From Burkholderiales bacterium (GTDB lineage Bacteria > Pseudomonadota > Gammaproteobacteria > Burkholderiales > Burkholderiaceae), in the NCBI GenBank assembly GCA_947447845.1, contig CANFNO010000043.1, positions 1 through 11,072 on the forward strand: 11,072 nt of DNA, given 5' to 3'. The first letter of the stretch is position 1, and each line of letters opens with the position of its first letter. The position numbers were made by a program, and so were the translations under genes. The notes beneath the pieces were generated by a model. That model was given only the letters and a program-made list of their open reading frames with translations, had not been told where the DNA came from and did no database searches. Shown one piece after another: positions 1 to 5,685 of this stretch.

Positions 1-148
1 AGTACTCGGCAAGTTGGCCCCTTCCGCGCTGAACCTGGAACGGAGTGTTGTGGTACTCGCTCTCCTCATGAAAGAGTGCTGCAAACATGACCGGATCGCG
101 TTGTTCCCATGCGGCCTTATAGCCCTCCATGAATTGCCCGATGTTCAT
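1..148 (-). CDS. NTF2/SnoaL-like protein, N-terminal part (cut by window edge)
   Basis: The first 49 codons of a leftward gene lie here; the rest is outside the window. Translation begins MNIGQFMEGYKAAWEQRD and continues with FAALFHEESEYHNTPF. An amphipathic first helix with a Trp, a short 'D' turn, and an acidic, aromatic 'EYHNTPF' strand is typical of small cone-shaped NTF2/SnoaL-like (steroid-isomerase fold) proteins. Such proteins usually have 110-150 residues and no fixed activity. The start at 148 is well supported: AGGAAGG lies 6 bases upstream on the minus strand. No other leftward gene lies just upstream, so this is probably the first gene of a unit running out of the window. Such proteins often sit next to SDR and flavin-enzyme genes in photolyase or ECF-sigma stress clusters, which would agree with the genes on the far right of this window. 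The fold assignment rests on 49 residues only. Confidence 0.6.
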   Translation of the reverse strand, partial: MNIGQFMEGYKAAWEQRDPVMFAALFHEESEYHNTPFQVQRGRGQLAEY

Positions 149-530
149 GCTTTGCCTTCCTGCTTAATTGTTGCTGTCACTGTCGGCCACAGGAGTGGCG
201 TGTGACGGCAATCCTAACAAACCAGCGTCAGCAGTCTCGCGCTTGGCTTCGTTATCTGTGGTCTGGAGAATCAGCAACGGCTCCATGCAAGGCGGCAAGA
301 GTCATTCTCAGATCAGAAGTCCTAAACCGGTAACGCGACACAACCAAGATTGCCAGTCCTCCATCGCCGACTCATATTTTTGAAAATTGCTGGCCGGTGT
401 TGTTGGCAGGCAGGATCGGGCTGGAAGCGGTAGTCCACTGAAGCCGTGGAATTAGCGGCCTAAGGCGCAAAGTCGAGGTTGATTTTATGGGAAGCGGTCG
501 TCCAAATCCGAGGCAAAAATTCTGAGCAGC
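149..530. other. gene-free stretch upstream of the IS3 element
   Basis: About 380 bases lie between the start of the leftward NTF2-like gene and the left end of the IS3 element. The promoter of the NTF2-like gene must lie here unless it was displaced by the insertion, but I see no convincing -35/-10 pair. The only ORF of any size (168-383, rightward) has no ribosome binding site and no recognisable domain, so I do not call it. Confidence 0.5.
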
Positions 531-556
531 TAACCTGCTCCCCGTAAACCGTACCG
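531..556 (+). repeat. IS3 left terminal inverted repeat (imperfect)
   Basis: This begins TAACCTGC followed by TCCCCG and, ten bases further on, CCGTACC. It aligns with the reverse complement of 3187-3212 (TGACCTGC, then TCC, then CCGTACC) if a small gap is allowed. The second base is A where IS3-family tips normally have G. Confidence 0.55.
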
Positions 557-598
557 TTCATTTTTCCAAGAAGTCCATCATCCCGGAGAATGATGGAC

Positions 599-869
599 AT
601 GAGAACAAGCAAATTCAGCGAAGAGCAGATCATTGGCTTTCTGCGGCAGGCAGGCCGAAGCCGGCATGCCGATCAAGGAGATCGGACGCAAACATGGCTT
701 CAGTAATGCGTCGTTTTTCAAGTGGCGCTCCAAGTACGGTGGCATGGACGCCAGCGAGGCCAAGCGGCTGCGTGAACTCGAACTGGAGAACAGCAAGCTC
801 AAGCGACTGCTGGCTGAGGCGCACCTAGACATTCACGCACTCAAGAGCGCCTTTGGCACAAAGCGCTAG
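599..869 (+). pseudogene. IS3 orfA, frameshifted by a 4-base tandem duplication
   Basis: OrfA is the DNA-binding subunit of IS3 transposases. The 5' part starts at 599 (MRTSKFSEEQIIGFLRQ, with GGAG at 585-588 upstream). It then runs off frame at GGCAGGCAGG (645-654). Removing one GGCA unit restores LRQAEAGMPIKEIGRKHGF, exactly what the family shows. The remaining frame continues through the helix-turn-helix (SNASFFKWRSKYGG), a Leu-rich coiled coil (RLRELELENSKLKRLLAE) and ends at TAG 867-869. Repaired, the protein would have about 88 residues, the usual length. As read, the first frame soon meets a stop, so no OrfA or OrfAB fusion can be made unless translation starts at ATG 633, which lacks part of the first helix. 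A sequencing error at the repeat is possible. Confidence 0.85.
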
Positions 870-1108
870 CCCCACAAGTCAAACGCGAGGCGATTGGGCG
901 CATGGTGGCAGACCACCATTTGTCTGAACGCCACGCCTGCGCCCTTGTGGGCCTGAGCCGTGACACCTACCGCCATGTGAGCCATGCCAGTGCGCTCAAC
1001 GTGGAACTGCGAGACCAAATCGTAAAGACTGCGCACACCCGCAGGCGTTGGGGCTACCGCATGATCCACGACGTTCAGCGCCCTCAGTATCCCGAGATCA
1101 ATCACAAA
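866..1108 (+). pseudogene. IS3 orfB, 5' fragment
   Basis: This is the N-terminal part of the IS3 catalytic subunit. In the -1 frame relative to orfA it reads LAPQVKREAIGRMVADHHL, then SERHACALVGLSRDTYRH and RRRWGYRMIHD, the HTH_21-type region of IS3 OrfB. The first ATG in this frame is at 902. In intact IS3 elements this part is reached by -1 ribosomal slippage near the end of orfA, and the A-rich CACAAAG just before the orfA stop is a plausible slip site. The frame is cut after codon AAA (1106-1108) by the IS110-family element. It resumes exactly in frame at 2517, and the rejoined codons read NHK-HVYRIY. The fragment alone carries no catalytic residue. Confidence 0.85.
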
Positions 1109-1115
1109 CAATGGG

Positions 1116-1127
1116 ATGGACGCTCCC
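1116..1127 (+). repeat. IS1111-type left subterminal inverted repeat
   Basis: ATGGACGCTCCC is the exact reverse complement of 2502-2513. It lies seven bases inside the element's left end, which is diagnostic for the IS1111 subgroup as opposed to other IS110 elements, which lack such repeats. Confidence 0.9.
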
Positions 1128-1198
1128 ACCTTTGACGGCATCGTAGTGTGCCAAAGTGGAGGTGCGAATCAACCACTTCAACAGAAGGAGCGTCCGAT

Positions 1199-2233
1199 AT
1201 GAAAGTTACTACTGTAGGCATTGATCTGGCAAAGAATCTCTTCCAGGTGCACGGCGTGAATGAGTACGGGAAGGTCGTCATCAAGAAGCAAATGCGCCGT
1301 GATCAGCTCGCGGAATTTTTTGTGAATCTCCCTGCTTGTCTTATCGGCATGGAGGCTTGTGGCGGCGCCCACCACTGGGCTCGCAAACTCCAAGGATTCG
1401 GTCACACGGTTAAATTGATGGCGCCGCAATTTGTCAAACCATACGTAAAGACCAACAAGAACGATGCTGCAGACGCAGAGGCAATCTGTGAGGCGGTAGC
1501 CAGGCCCAACATGCGATATGTGCCAATCAAAAATATCGAGCAGCAAGCTGTGTTGGCATTGCACCGCGTTCGGCAGGGTTTTGTCAGGGCGCGCACGGCA
1601 CAGGCTAACCAGATTCGTGGATTATTGTCGGAGTTTGGTCTTATCGTTCCACAGGGAATTGGCTACATCGCGACCCGTGTGCCTGAGCTTATTGAAGATG
1701 CCCGCAACGAATTGCCAGGTTCATTTCGGATACTGGTGCAGCGGCTGCTGGATCATTTGAAGGAGCTTGACAGACAGGTCGATGAACTTGAGTCACAAAT
1801 CGTGAAGTGGCACCGCCAAAATGATGCCAGTAGCAAATTGGCACAAGTTCCCGGCATCGGACCCATTACTGCCAGCGCGCTGGTGGCTTCATTGGGAGAC
1901 GCAAAGAACTTTGACGGAGGCCGTCAGGTCGCGGCATGGTTGGGTCTAGTACCCAAGCAGCATTCCAGTGGAGGAAAGCAGAACCTGCTGAGTATGAGCA
2001 AACGCGGCGACACGTATCTGCGCACCCTATTGATTCACGGCGCGCGATCAGTGATTTACCGGGCGCAGCAGAAACCTGAATCCTGCAGTTGGATTAACGG
2101 AGTGGTTAATCGACGGAACAAGAATGTGGCGGCCGTGGCGTTGGCCAACAAGAATGCGCGCATCGTATGGGCATTGTTGGCCAACGATAGAGAGTTCCGG
2201 TCCGACTACACGTCCGCCAAGGCGGCCTCATAG
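1199..2233 (+). CDS. IS110-family DEDD transposase (bridge-RNA-guided recombinase)
   Basis: This 344-residue protein catalyses excision to a circle and site-specific integration of the element. The N-terminal RuvC-like DEDD domain is clear: GIDLAK (D9), MEAC (E52) and NKNDAADAEA (D89, D92) supply the four acidic residues. A Leu-rich helical middle (about 175-205, LLDHLKELDRQVDELE) matches the family's coiled-coil region. The C-terminal Transposase_20 domain starts near 214 with QVPGIGPITASALVA, a helix-hairpin-helix-like segment. It contains HSSGGKQ (255-261), which holds the serine expected as nucleophile, followed by SKRGDTYLRTLL. The start at 1199 is chosen because AAGGAG lies at 1185-1190, 8 bases upstream; an upstream ATG at 1148 lacks such a site and falls before the family's normal N-terminus. 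Length and motifs indicate a functional protein. The non-coding region downstream encodes its likely guide RNA. Confidence 0.95.
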   Translation: MKVTTVGIDLAKNLFQVHGVNEYGKVVIKKQMRRDQLAEFFVNLPACLIGMEACGGAHHWARKLQGFGHTVKLMAPQFVKPYVKTNKNDAADAEAICEAVARPNMRYVPIKNIEQQAVLALHRVRQGFVRARTAQANQIRGLLSEFGLIVPQGIGYIATRVPELIEDARNELPGSFRILVQRLLDHLKELDRQVDELESQIVKWHRQNDASSKLAQVPGIGPITASALVASLGDAKNFDGGRQVAAWLGLVPKQHSSGGKQNLLSMSKRGDTYLRTLLIHGARSVIYRAQQKPESCSWINGVVNRRNKNVAAVALANKNARIVWALLANDREFRSDYTSAKAAS

Positions 2234-2324
2234 TCAAACCGGTTGTTTGCAAAGAGAGAGAAGACAGAGCAGGGAGAGCAGAACCACCGATTGCTCAGGC
2301 GATCATGAAGTGATGGCAAGATAG

Positions 2325-2460
2325 GTCAGACCGTGGTTGGCAAAGCCCGCGTACACGCAAGCACAAAAAGTGCGCACAAACGATTGAGGCGTCAACCAGC
2401 GAATCCCATCAGGGACAGTGACCTAAAGTCACACTAAAAGTCCGAATGTACGGGTGCAAT
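2325..2460 (+). ncRNA. bridge RNA / seekRNA of the IS1111-type element
   Basis: IS110-family recombinases use an RNA from the element's non-coding end whose two loops pair with target and donor DNA. Here both loops can be read. Loop 1 is closed by GGTTGGC (2335-2341) with GTCAACC (2391-2397, one G-U pair). It holds GTACACG (2351-2357), a hairpin GCAC-AAAAA-GTGC (2361-2373) and CACAAAC (2375-2381). The first is the complement of the right target half (2519-2525); the second equals the left target half (1103-1109). Loop 2 holds ATCCCAT (2403-2409), a hairpin GTGAC-CTAAA-GTCAC (2418-2432) and ATGTAC (2446-2451). These match the element's left end (1111-1117, complement) and right end (2512-2517). 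The layout is the same in both loops and both leave the A of the CA core unpaired. The RNA's true 5' and 3' ends are not visible; the limits given are approximate. Confidence 0.8.
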
Positions 2461-2491
2461 CTTTACCTTCGAGTCGTCATGAATTGAAAGC

Positions 2492-2516
2492 TTGGCAAAC
2501 CGGGAGCGTCCATGTA
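2492..2516 (+). promoter_or_regulatory. half of a junction promoter that forms in the circular intermediate
   Basis: TTGGCA (2492-2497) is a good -35 box. In the integrated element, 17 bases downstream, the sequence is TACACG, a poor -10. When the right end is joined to the left end across the CA core, the same position becomes TA-CA-AT, that is TACAAT, one base from consensus with ideal spacing. Transcription would then run into the left end and the transposase gene. Circle-junction promoters are known in other circularising insertion sequences; that one works here is inferred. Confidence 0.65.
2502..2513 (-). repeat. IS1111-type right subterminal inverted repeat
   Basis: GGGAGCGTCCAT is the exact inverse of 1116-1127 and lies three bases inside the right end of the element. 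Confidence 0.9.
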
Positions 2517-3155
2517 CACGTGTACCGCATTTACACAGCTGAGGGACTGTCCATCAGGAAGCGCAAGAAGACCAAGCGCATCGGCGTGCGTGTGCCGCTG
2601 GTGGCCGCTCTGTCACTGAACCAGACCTGGAGCATGGACTTTTTGAGCGATGCCATTGCCAGGCCGGGCGGCGTGTCACGGCGCATCAAATGCCTCACGG
2701 TAGCCGATGACTTCAGCCACGAATGCGTGGACATCACCGCAGACTTTGGGATTGGCGGTGAATACGTCACGCGCCTGTTGGACCGCGCCGCCATGTTCAG
2801 GGGATATCCCAAGGAAGTTAGGACAGACAACGGGCCGGAATTCACCTGCAGGACATTCATGACATGGACACAGAAGCACGGCATCAAGCACATCCTGATC
2901 GAGCCAGGTAGCCCGACCCAGAACGCCTACATCGAGAGCTTCAACGGTACCTTCCGTGATGGATGTCTGGATGAGAACTGGTTCGGATCTTTGGAACAGG
3001 CCCGCCATCTCATCGCCACATGGGGGACCGACTACAACGAGACCAGACCGCACAGCAGTTGTGGGCGCATGCCACGTGCAACATTCGCCGCCTTGCGTCG
3101 CCAGTTAACTGGCGATGCAAGGCCCAAGAGCAAGACATATACGGAGACCAGTTAA
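2517..3155 (+). pseudogene. IS3 orfB, 3' fragment with the DDE catalytic domain
   Basis: This is the C-terminal 212 codons of the IS3 catalytic subunit, in frame with 866-1108 once the nested element is removed. Rejoined from ATG 902, OrfB would have 281 residues, normal for the family. The rve/DDE core is intact: LNQTWSMDF carries the first Asp, VRTDNGPEF the second, and NAYIESFNGTFRDGCL the catalytic Glu. Then follow YNETRPHSSCG and the usual short tail. An ATG at 2454 in this frame lies inside the nested element, so a truncated protein might be started there. It would lack the N-terminal DNA-binding part and the OrfA portion needed for transposition. The end of the coding region lies within a near-perfect palindrome (3091-3122). 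Confidence 0.9.
3091..3122. repeat. 32-bp loop-free near-perfect palindrome at the end of orfB
   Basis: CCTTGCGTCGCCAGTT (3091-3106) is followed directly by its inverse AACTGGCGATGCAAGG (3107-3122) with a single mismatch (G-U in RNA). The central 16 bases CGCCAGTTAACTGGCG are perfectly symmetrical. It sits within the last codons of orfB. It has no T-run, so it is not a typical intrinsic terminator. Confidence 0.8.
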
Positions 3156-3186
3156 TCTTGCAAACCACGGACTTCTGGAATTTAGA

Positions 3187-3212
3187 TTGGTACGGGGATT
3201 GGAGGCAGGTCA
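3187..3212 (-). repeat. IS3 right terminal inverted repeat (imperfect)
   Basis: Read inward from 3212 the sequence is TGACCTGC, a TCC block, then CCGTACC, partner of 531-556. It ends in CA on the plus strand as IS3-family tips do. Confidence 0.6.
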
Positions 3213-3449
3213 CAACAGCACTGTCCAAGTTGAACAATTCAGATCTCTGGACGCGGAACGAAGTTGATTTTGCTGCGTTTCCCAAATTTTTTGCAGCAAT
3301 TCTTTTTGGCGCGACCAAGTTCTATCTTCTGTAAGCAAACAAATAAAAATCGATAAAAATGAAGACGCACTTTCACTTTTTCGGAGGAGTTGATCGACTC
3401 ACTACATCTTGATTAACATCAACATGCATTCAACTCCTTTGCAATTTTC

Positions 3450-3677
3450 ATGGCCCGATATATAGACGCGGATGACGTCTCACATGCTGCTCACTCCTCC
3501 AAAAAACTGACCTTGCTGGATTCGGAAGAAACAGAACAGCTTCAGCATCCACTCTTTCGTGCGAGCAATTTGGAAGATCTGGTTGACCTTGTAGACCGTA
3601 AGCTTTTTGATGCCGTCAAGCGACTGATAGAGGATTTGCCTGCAGAAGCAGCCAAGTCCAACTGGATGTGCTTGTAG
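3450..3677 (+). CDS. hypothetical small protein (doubtful)
   Basis: This 75-residue ORF (MARYIDADDVSHAAHSS...) has a hydrophilic start and an amphipathic, acidic helix-like stretch NLEDLVDLVDRKLFDAVKRL. I recognise no family. There is no signal peptide or membrane segment. No Shine-Dalgarno sequence precedes the ATG (upstream bases are TTTGCAATTTTC), which speaks against translation from this start. The composition of the helical part looks protein-like, so it could be a remnant of a longer gene whose start was lost when the IS3 element inserted upstream. It points the same way as the BLUF gene 118 bases downstream. Confidence 0.3.
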   Translation: MARYIDADDVSHAAHSSKKLTLLDSEETEQLQHPLFRASNLEDLVDLVDRKLFDAVKRLIEDLPAEAAKSNWMCL

Positions 3678-3795
3678 GCGGCTGTGATTTTCTGTGTCAC
3701 TGCTAAAAGTAAGTCAAAGGCAAATGTGGGCACGGTTCCGCAGACAGCATTCCACACATGCACAAAGTCAAATAAATTTTGACCTTGATTTAGAT

Positions 3796-4248
3796 ATGAG
3801 CGAATTTCAGTCCCTGATATATGTGTCCAGTGCGGCCAAAGGCATAGGCGTTAGGGACATGATCGATATTCTTGAAAAATCCACAGAGTTGAACCGGGTC
3901 GATAGAGTGAATGGCATGTTGCTACTCTGCGAAGGTGAGTTCATGCAATGCATTGAAGGTGAGGTAGGCGGTGTCGAAAGAACTTACGCTCGGATACAGG
4001 CTTCCAAAAAGCACCATCGTATTGTTGAACTGTTTAGATCACCTGTGACCGAACTGCAATTCAGTGGATGGGATTGGGCTTTTCAAGGGGGCTTTCATAT
4101 CGAATTCTCTACCCCGGAGACCGCACAATTTCTTACAGTCAAATTACAAGAATTGGCGGACACCGCAACCCAAATTACCCCGACACAGAAAATTCTGCGC
4201 AGATTTTGGGACACTACCGCAAGGTCATATCGAATCTTGAAAGTGTAG
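3796..4248 (+). CDS. single-domain BLUF blue-light photoreceptor
   Basis: BLUF domains bind FAD and sense blue light by rearranging hydrogen bonds round the flavin. This 150-residue protein is one BLUF domain (about 4-97) plus a short helical C-terminal cap. It shows FQSLIYVSSA with the signature Tyr (Y9), Asn N33, FMQCIEG with the essential Gln (Q51), and FSGWDWAF with Trp W92. The spacings 24, 18 and 41 are the same as I recall for AppA Tyr21/Asn45/Gln63/Trp104. The residue matching AppA Met106 is Trp (W94), which is unusual because that Met is strongly conserved. There is no EAL, GGDEF or other output domain, so it probably acts through a partner. I chose ATG 3796 because the domain begins there; a longer frame from 3694 adds 34 residues unlike any BLUF protein. 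Neither start has a good ribosome binding site. Confidence 0.88.
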   Translation: MSEFQSLIYVSSAAKGIGVRDMIDILEKSTELNRVDRVNGMLLLCEGEFMQCIEGEVGGVERTYARIQASKKHHRIVELFRSPVTELQFSGWDWAFQGGFHIEFSTPETAQFLTVKLQELADTATQITPTQKILRRFWDTTARSYRILKV

Positions 4249-4797
4249 CTGAATATCTCGGTGTGGATTGACGTGAGTTCGAACTAGGTTTTATGGATCA
4301 ATGCTGAACATAAATTCGATCTACTGCATATATGAAAATTGCCCCAAGCTAAGTCTTATTCGTTAGTGTGATGCATTCGACGTTCTCAACTAAATTGAGC
4401 CCGGGCCCGTAGAGGTAGGGGATCGCGGCGGAATCGAGGTGGGCTGCGATTCATACCTGCCGTACATTTTGAATATTGGTAGGCGGTGATGTTGGTCGTA
4501 TTTGACGGGTTGGACGCCGACCTAGAAATTTCCGATCTACCTGCTCCAGACATGTGATTGGCTACAGGGAGCTGACGGGCACTACATGTCAGCTAGTCTT
4601 GTTGGCGCCGATTGAATATTGCCCCCTGGTCAATTTTCGCTCGGCGTCAACACCATGGCCATCCGGGATACCTCCGACAAGAGATACGCCGTGGTGTCCA
4701 GCGTGCCCTCGTCTACGGTCAAAGTTACGTTGGATCTGGAGAAGGTTCTGGACTTGAGCAGGCAGTAAATACAGCCGCTCAACCTCACGCCAAAGCT
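4249..4797. other. mostly non-coding gap between the BLUF and ankyrin genes
   Basis: About 550 bases lie between the BLUF stop and the convergent ankyrin stop. I see no intrinsic terminator, tRNA or clear promoter. A GC-rich palindrome GCCCGGGCCCG occurs near 4400. The last third contains a possible coding remnant (4586-4768), listed separately. Confidence 0.5.
4586..4768 (+). pseudogene. possible coding remnant with an internal stop
   Basis: In one frame this reads MSASLVGAD, a TGA stop at 4613-4615, then ILPPGQFSLGVNTMAIRD, and from ATG 4655 a 37-residue tail including SSTVKVTLDLEKVLDLSRQ ending at TAA 4766-4768. The regular, charged helix-like tail looks protein-like and the frame stays open on both sides of a single stop. 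It may therefore be the 3' end of a decayed gene. I recognise no family, and no ribosome binding site precedes 4655. Its end lies 29 bases from the convergent ankyrin stop. Confidence 0.25.
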
Positions 4798-5457
4798 TCA
4801 CTCCAGCAATGCAGCCACCTGGCCATTTTTGACATCGCGTGCAATGGTCAACGCGGTGAACCCCCGGTTATCTTTGGGTCCCTTATCCGCACCACGCTCC
4901 AGCAATAGTTGAACCATTTTATCCTGGCCCGAGCCTGCGGCCCACATCAGAAGCGTCAGGTCGTTGTCCAGCGGCTGGTTGACATTTACACCCGCTGCCA
5001 ACAACGCTTGCATGCACGGAATGCACCCATTTGCGGCTACATAAGTTGCGGCGGTCTTTTTGACACGGTCAGTGGCATCGGTGCGGGCTCCCGCTGCGAG
5101 TAACCTATTTATGATCTCCACGTCGGCCATAAAGCTTGCGCCCATGAGCGGTGTGACTTCCGAAATATTGGCCTGGTTGGGGTCTGCTCCCGCGCCTAGT
5201 AGCACGTCAACCAGTGCCCTGTTGCCTTTGCTCGCCGCCATATTCAGCGGCGTATTGCCCAGGCGGTCACGGGAGTTGACGGCGGCACCTTCACGCAGCA
5301 ATTGGGCCACACGTTCGACTTTTCCGGCCTTGGCCGCAAGCACATATTGGCCATTGCGGTTGATCTGGTCAGCGCCCAACTGTGCACTTGCCACGCTGCT
5401 AAAACCTAGCAACATGCAGCACAGTGCTGCCCGACTATTAATTCCTGAAATAAGCAC
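4798..5457 (-). CDS. exported ankyrin-repeat protein
   Basis: This 219-residue protein is built of ankyrin repeats, a protein-binding scaffold. An N-terminal signal peptide (RAALCCMLLGFSSVASA, cleavage likely after residue 25) directs it to the periplasm. Recognisable repeats follow at about 37-64, 68-98 (GNTPLNMAASKGNRALVDVL), 101-131, 134-164 and 168-197 (LTLLMWAAGSGQDKMVQLLL), with a partial last one at 199-219. C145 and C148 form a CxxC in the fourth repeat. I place the start at GTG 5457: GGAG lies 6 bases upstream and the signal peptide then has normal length. The longer open frame back to 5628 adds a stretch that is not signal-like. It is divergent from the PQQ dehydrogenase gene and shares its 228-bp control region, so a role in assembly or protection of that enzyme is possible but unproven. 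Confidence 0.85.
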   Translation of the reverse strand: MLISGINSRAALCCMLLGFSSVASAQLGADQINRNGQYVLAAKAGKVERVAQLLREGAAVNSRDRLGNTPLNMAASKGNRALVDVLLGAGADPNQANISEVTPLMGASFMADVEIINRLLAAGARTDATDRVKKTAATYVAANGCIPCMQALLAAGVNVNQPLDNDLTLLMWAAGSGQDKMVQLLLERGADKGPKDNRGFTALTIARDVKNGQVAALLE

Positions 5458-5685
5458 CAAACACTCCAATATATAAATGCAAAAGAGCCGCTTTATACGT
5501 GAACGATGGACTGCGCAATGACTCTGTGTCGAATACCCTTTTCGAATTTTGGATAACGGGTAAGTCCTATGCCCCGCACACTTAGCGATCACAAAATTCG
5601 CATTAAGATTCACACGCATTTTTATCAAATGTCGGCCTTAGTGGCTGCAATGAGTCTGCTAACACGAATACGAAAGAGATCGAAC
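5458..5685. promoter_or_regulatory. divergent control region between ankyrin and dehydrogenase genes
   Basis: These 228 bases separate two genes that are transcribed away from each other, so promoters for both should lie here. The part near the ankyrin gene is AT-rich (ATATATAAATGC around 5470). I cannot point to a convincing -35/-10 pair or operator. Confidence 0.5.

Larger units (their letters stand above)
1109..2516 (+). mobile_element. IS110-family (IS1111-subgroup) insertion sequence, apparently intact
   Basis: The element is 1,408 bp long. It has a DEDD transposase gene, a short left non-coding end (about 90 bp), a long right non-coding end (about 280 bp), and perfect 12-bp subterminal inverted repeats at 1116-1127 and 2502-2513. 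Seven bases lie outside the left repeat and three outside the right one, the spacing I recall for the IS1111 subgroup. The ends can be placed exactly because removing the element rejoins orfB of the IS3 copy in frame. A CA dinucleotide occurs at both junctions (1109-1110 and 2517-2518), so 1111-2518 is an equally valid boundary. That CA is best read as the shared core of recombination, since this family makes no ordinary target duplication. Orientation is the same as that of the host IS3 genes. Confidence 0.9.
531..3212 (+). mobile_element. IS3-family insertion sequence, inactivated and split by an IS110-family element
   Basis: The element has the IS3 plan: orfA with a helix-turn-helix and leucine-zipper-like segment, and orfB with an rve/DDE integrase domain in the -1 frame relative to orfA. 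Imperfect terminal repeats are visible: TAACCTGC at 531 and TGACCTGC reading inward from 3212, each followed by a TCC and a CCGTACC block. Without the nested element (1109-2516) the IS3 copy would be about 1.27 kb, normal for the family. I find no convincing 3-4 bp target duplication (left flank CAGC, right flank CAAC), so the outer ends may be off by a few bases or the flanks may have changed. Both reading frames are broken, so the copy cannot make its own transposase. Confidence 0.8.

Noticed and set aside
2454..2516. A start of the orfB 3' fragment at ATG 2454 as a real gene start
   Set aside because: These bases belong to the right end of the IS110-family element; the in-frame opening is a by-product of the insertion.
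527..3216. A target-site duplication of the IS3 element
   Set aside because: The flanks CAGC and CAAC do not match; a CAGC occurs three bases further right, but using it would break the terminal repeat alignment.
3694..3795. An earlier in-frame start for the BLUF protein
   Set aside because: The added 34 residues do not resemble BLUF N-termini, and the domain starts within four residues of ATG 3796.
4395..4405. The GCCCGGGCCCG motif as a terminator hairpin after the BLUF gene
   Set aside because: It is short, has no workable loop and no T-run, and lies 150 bases after the stop.
4612..5476. Rightward ORFs opposite the ankyrin gene (4612-4908, 4909-5103, 5060-5476)
   Set aside because: The opposite strand encodes regular ankyrin repeats behind a signal peptide; these frames are low-complexity shadows.
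5569..5685. An earlier in-frame ATG for the dehydrogenase at 5569
   Set aside because: It adds 39 residues before a complete signal peptide that begins at 5686, so the later start fits much better.
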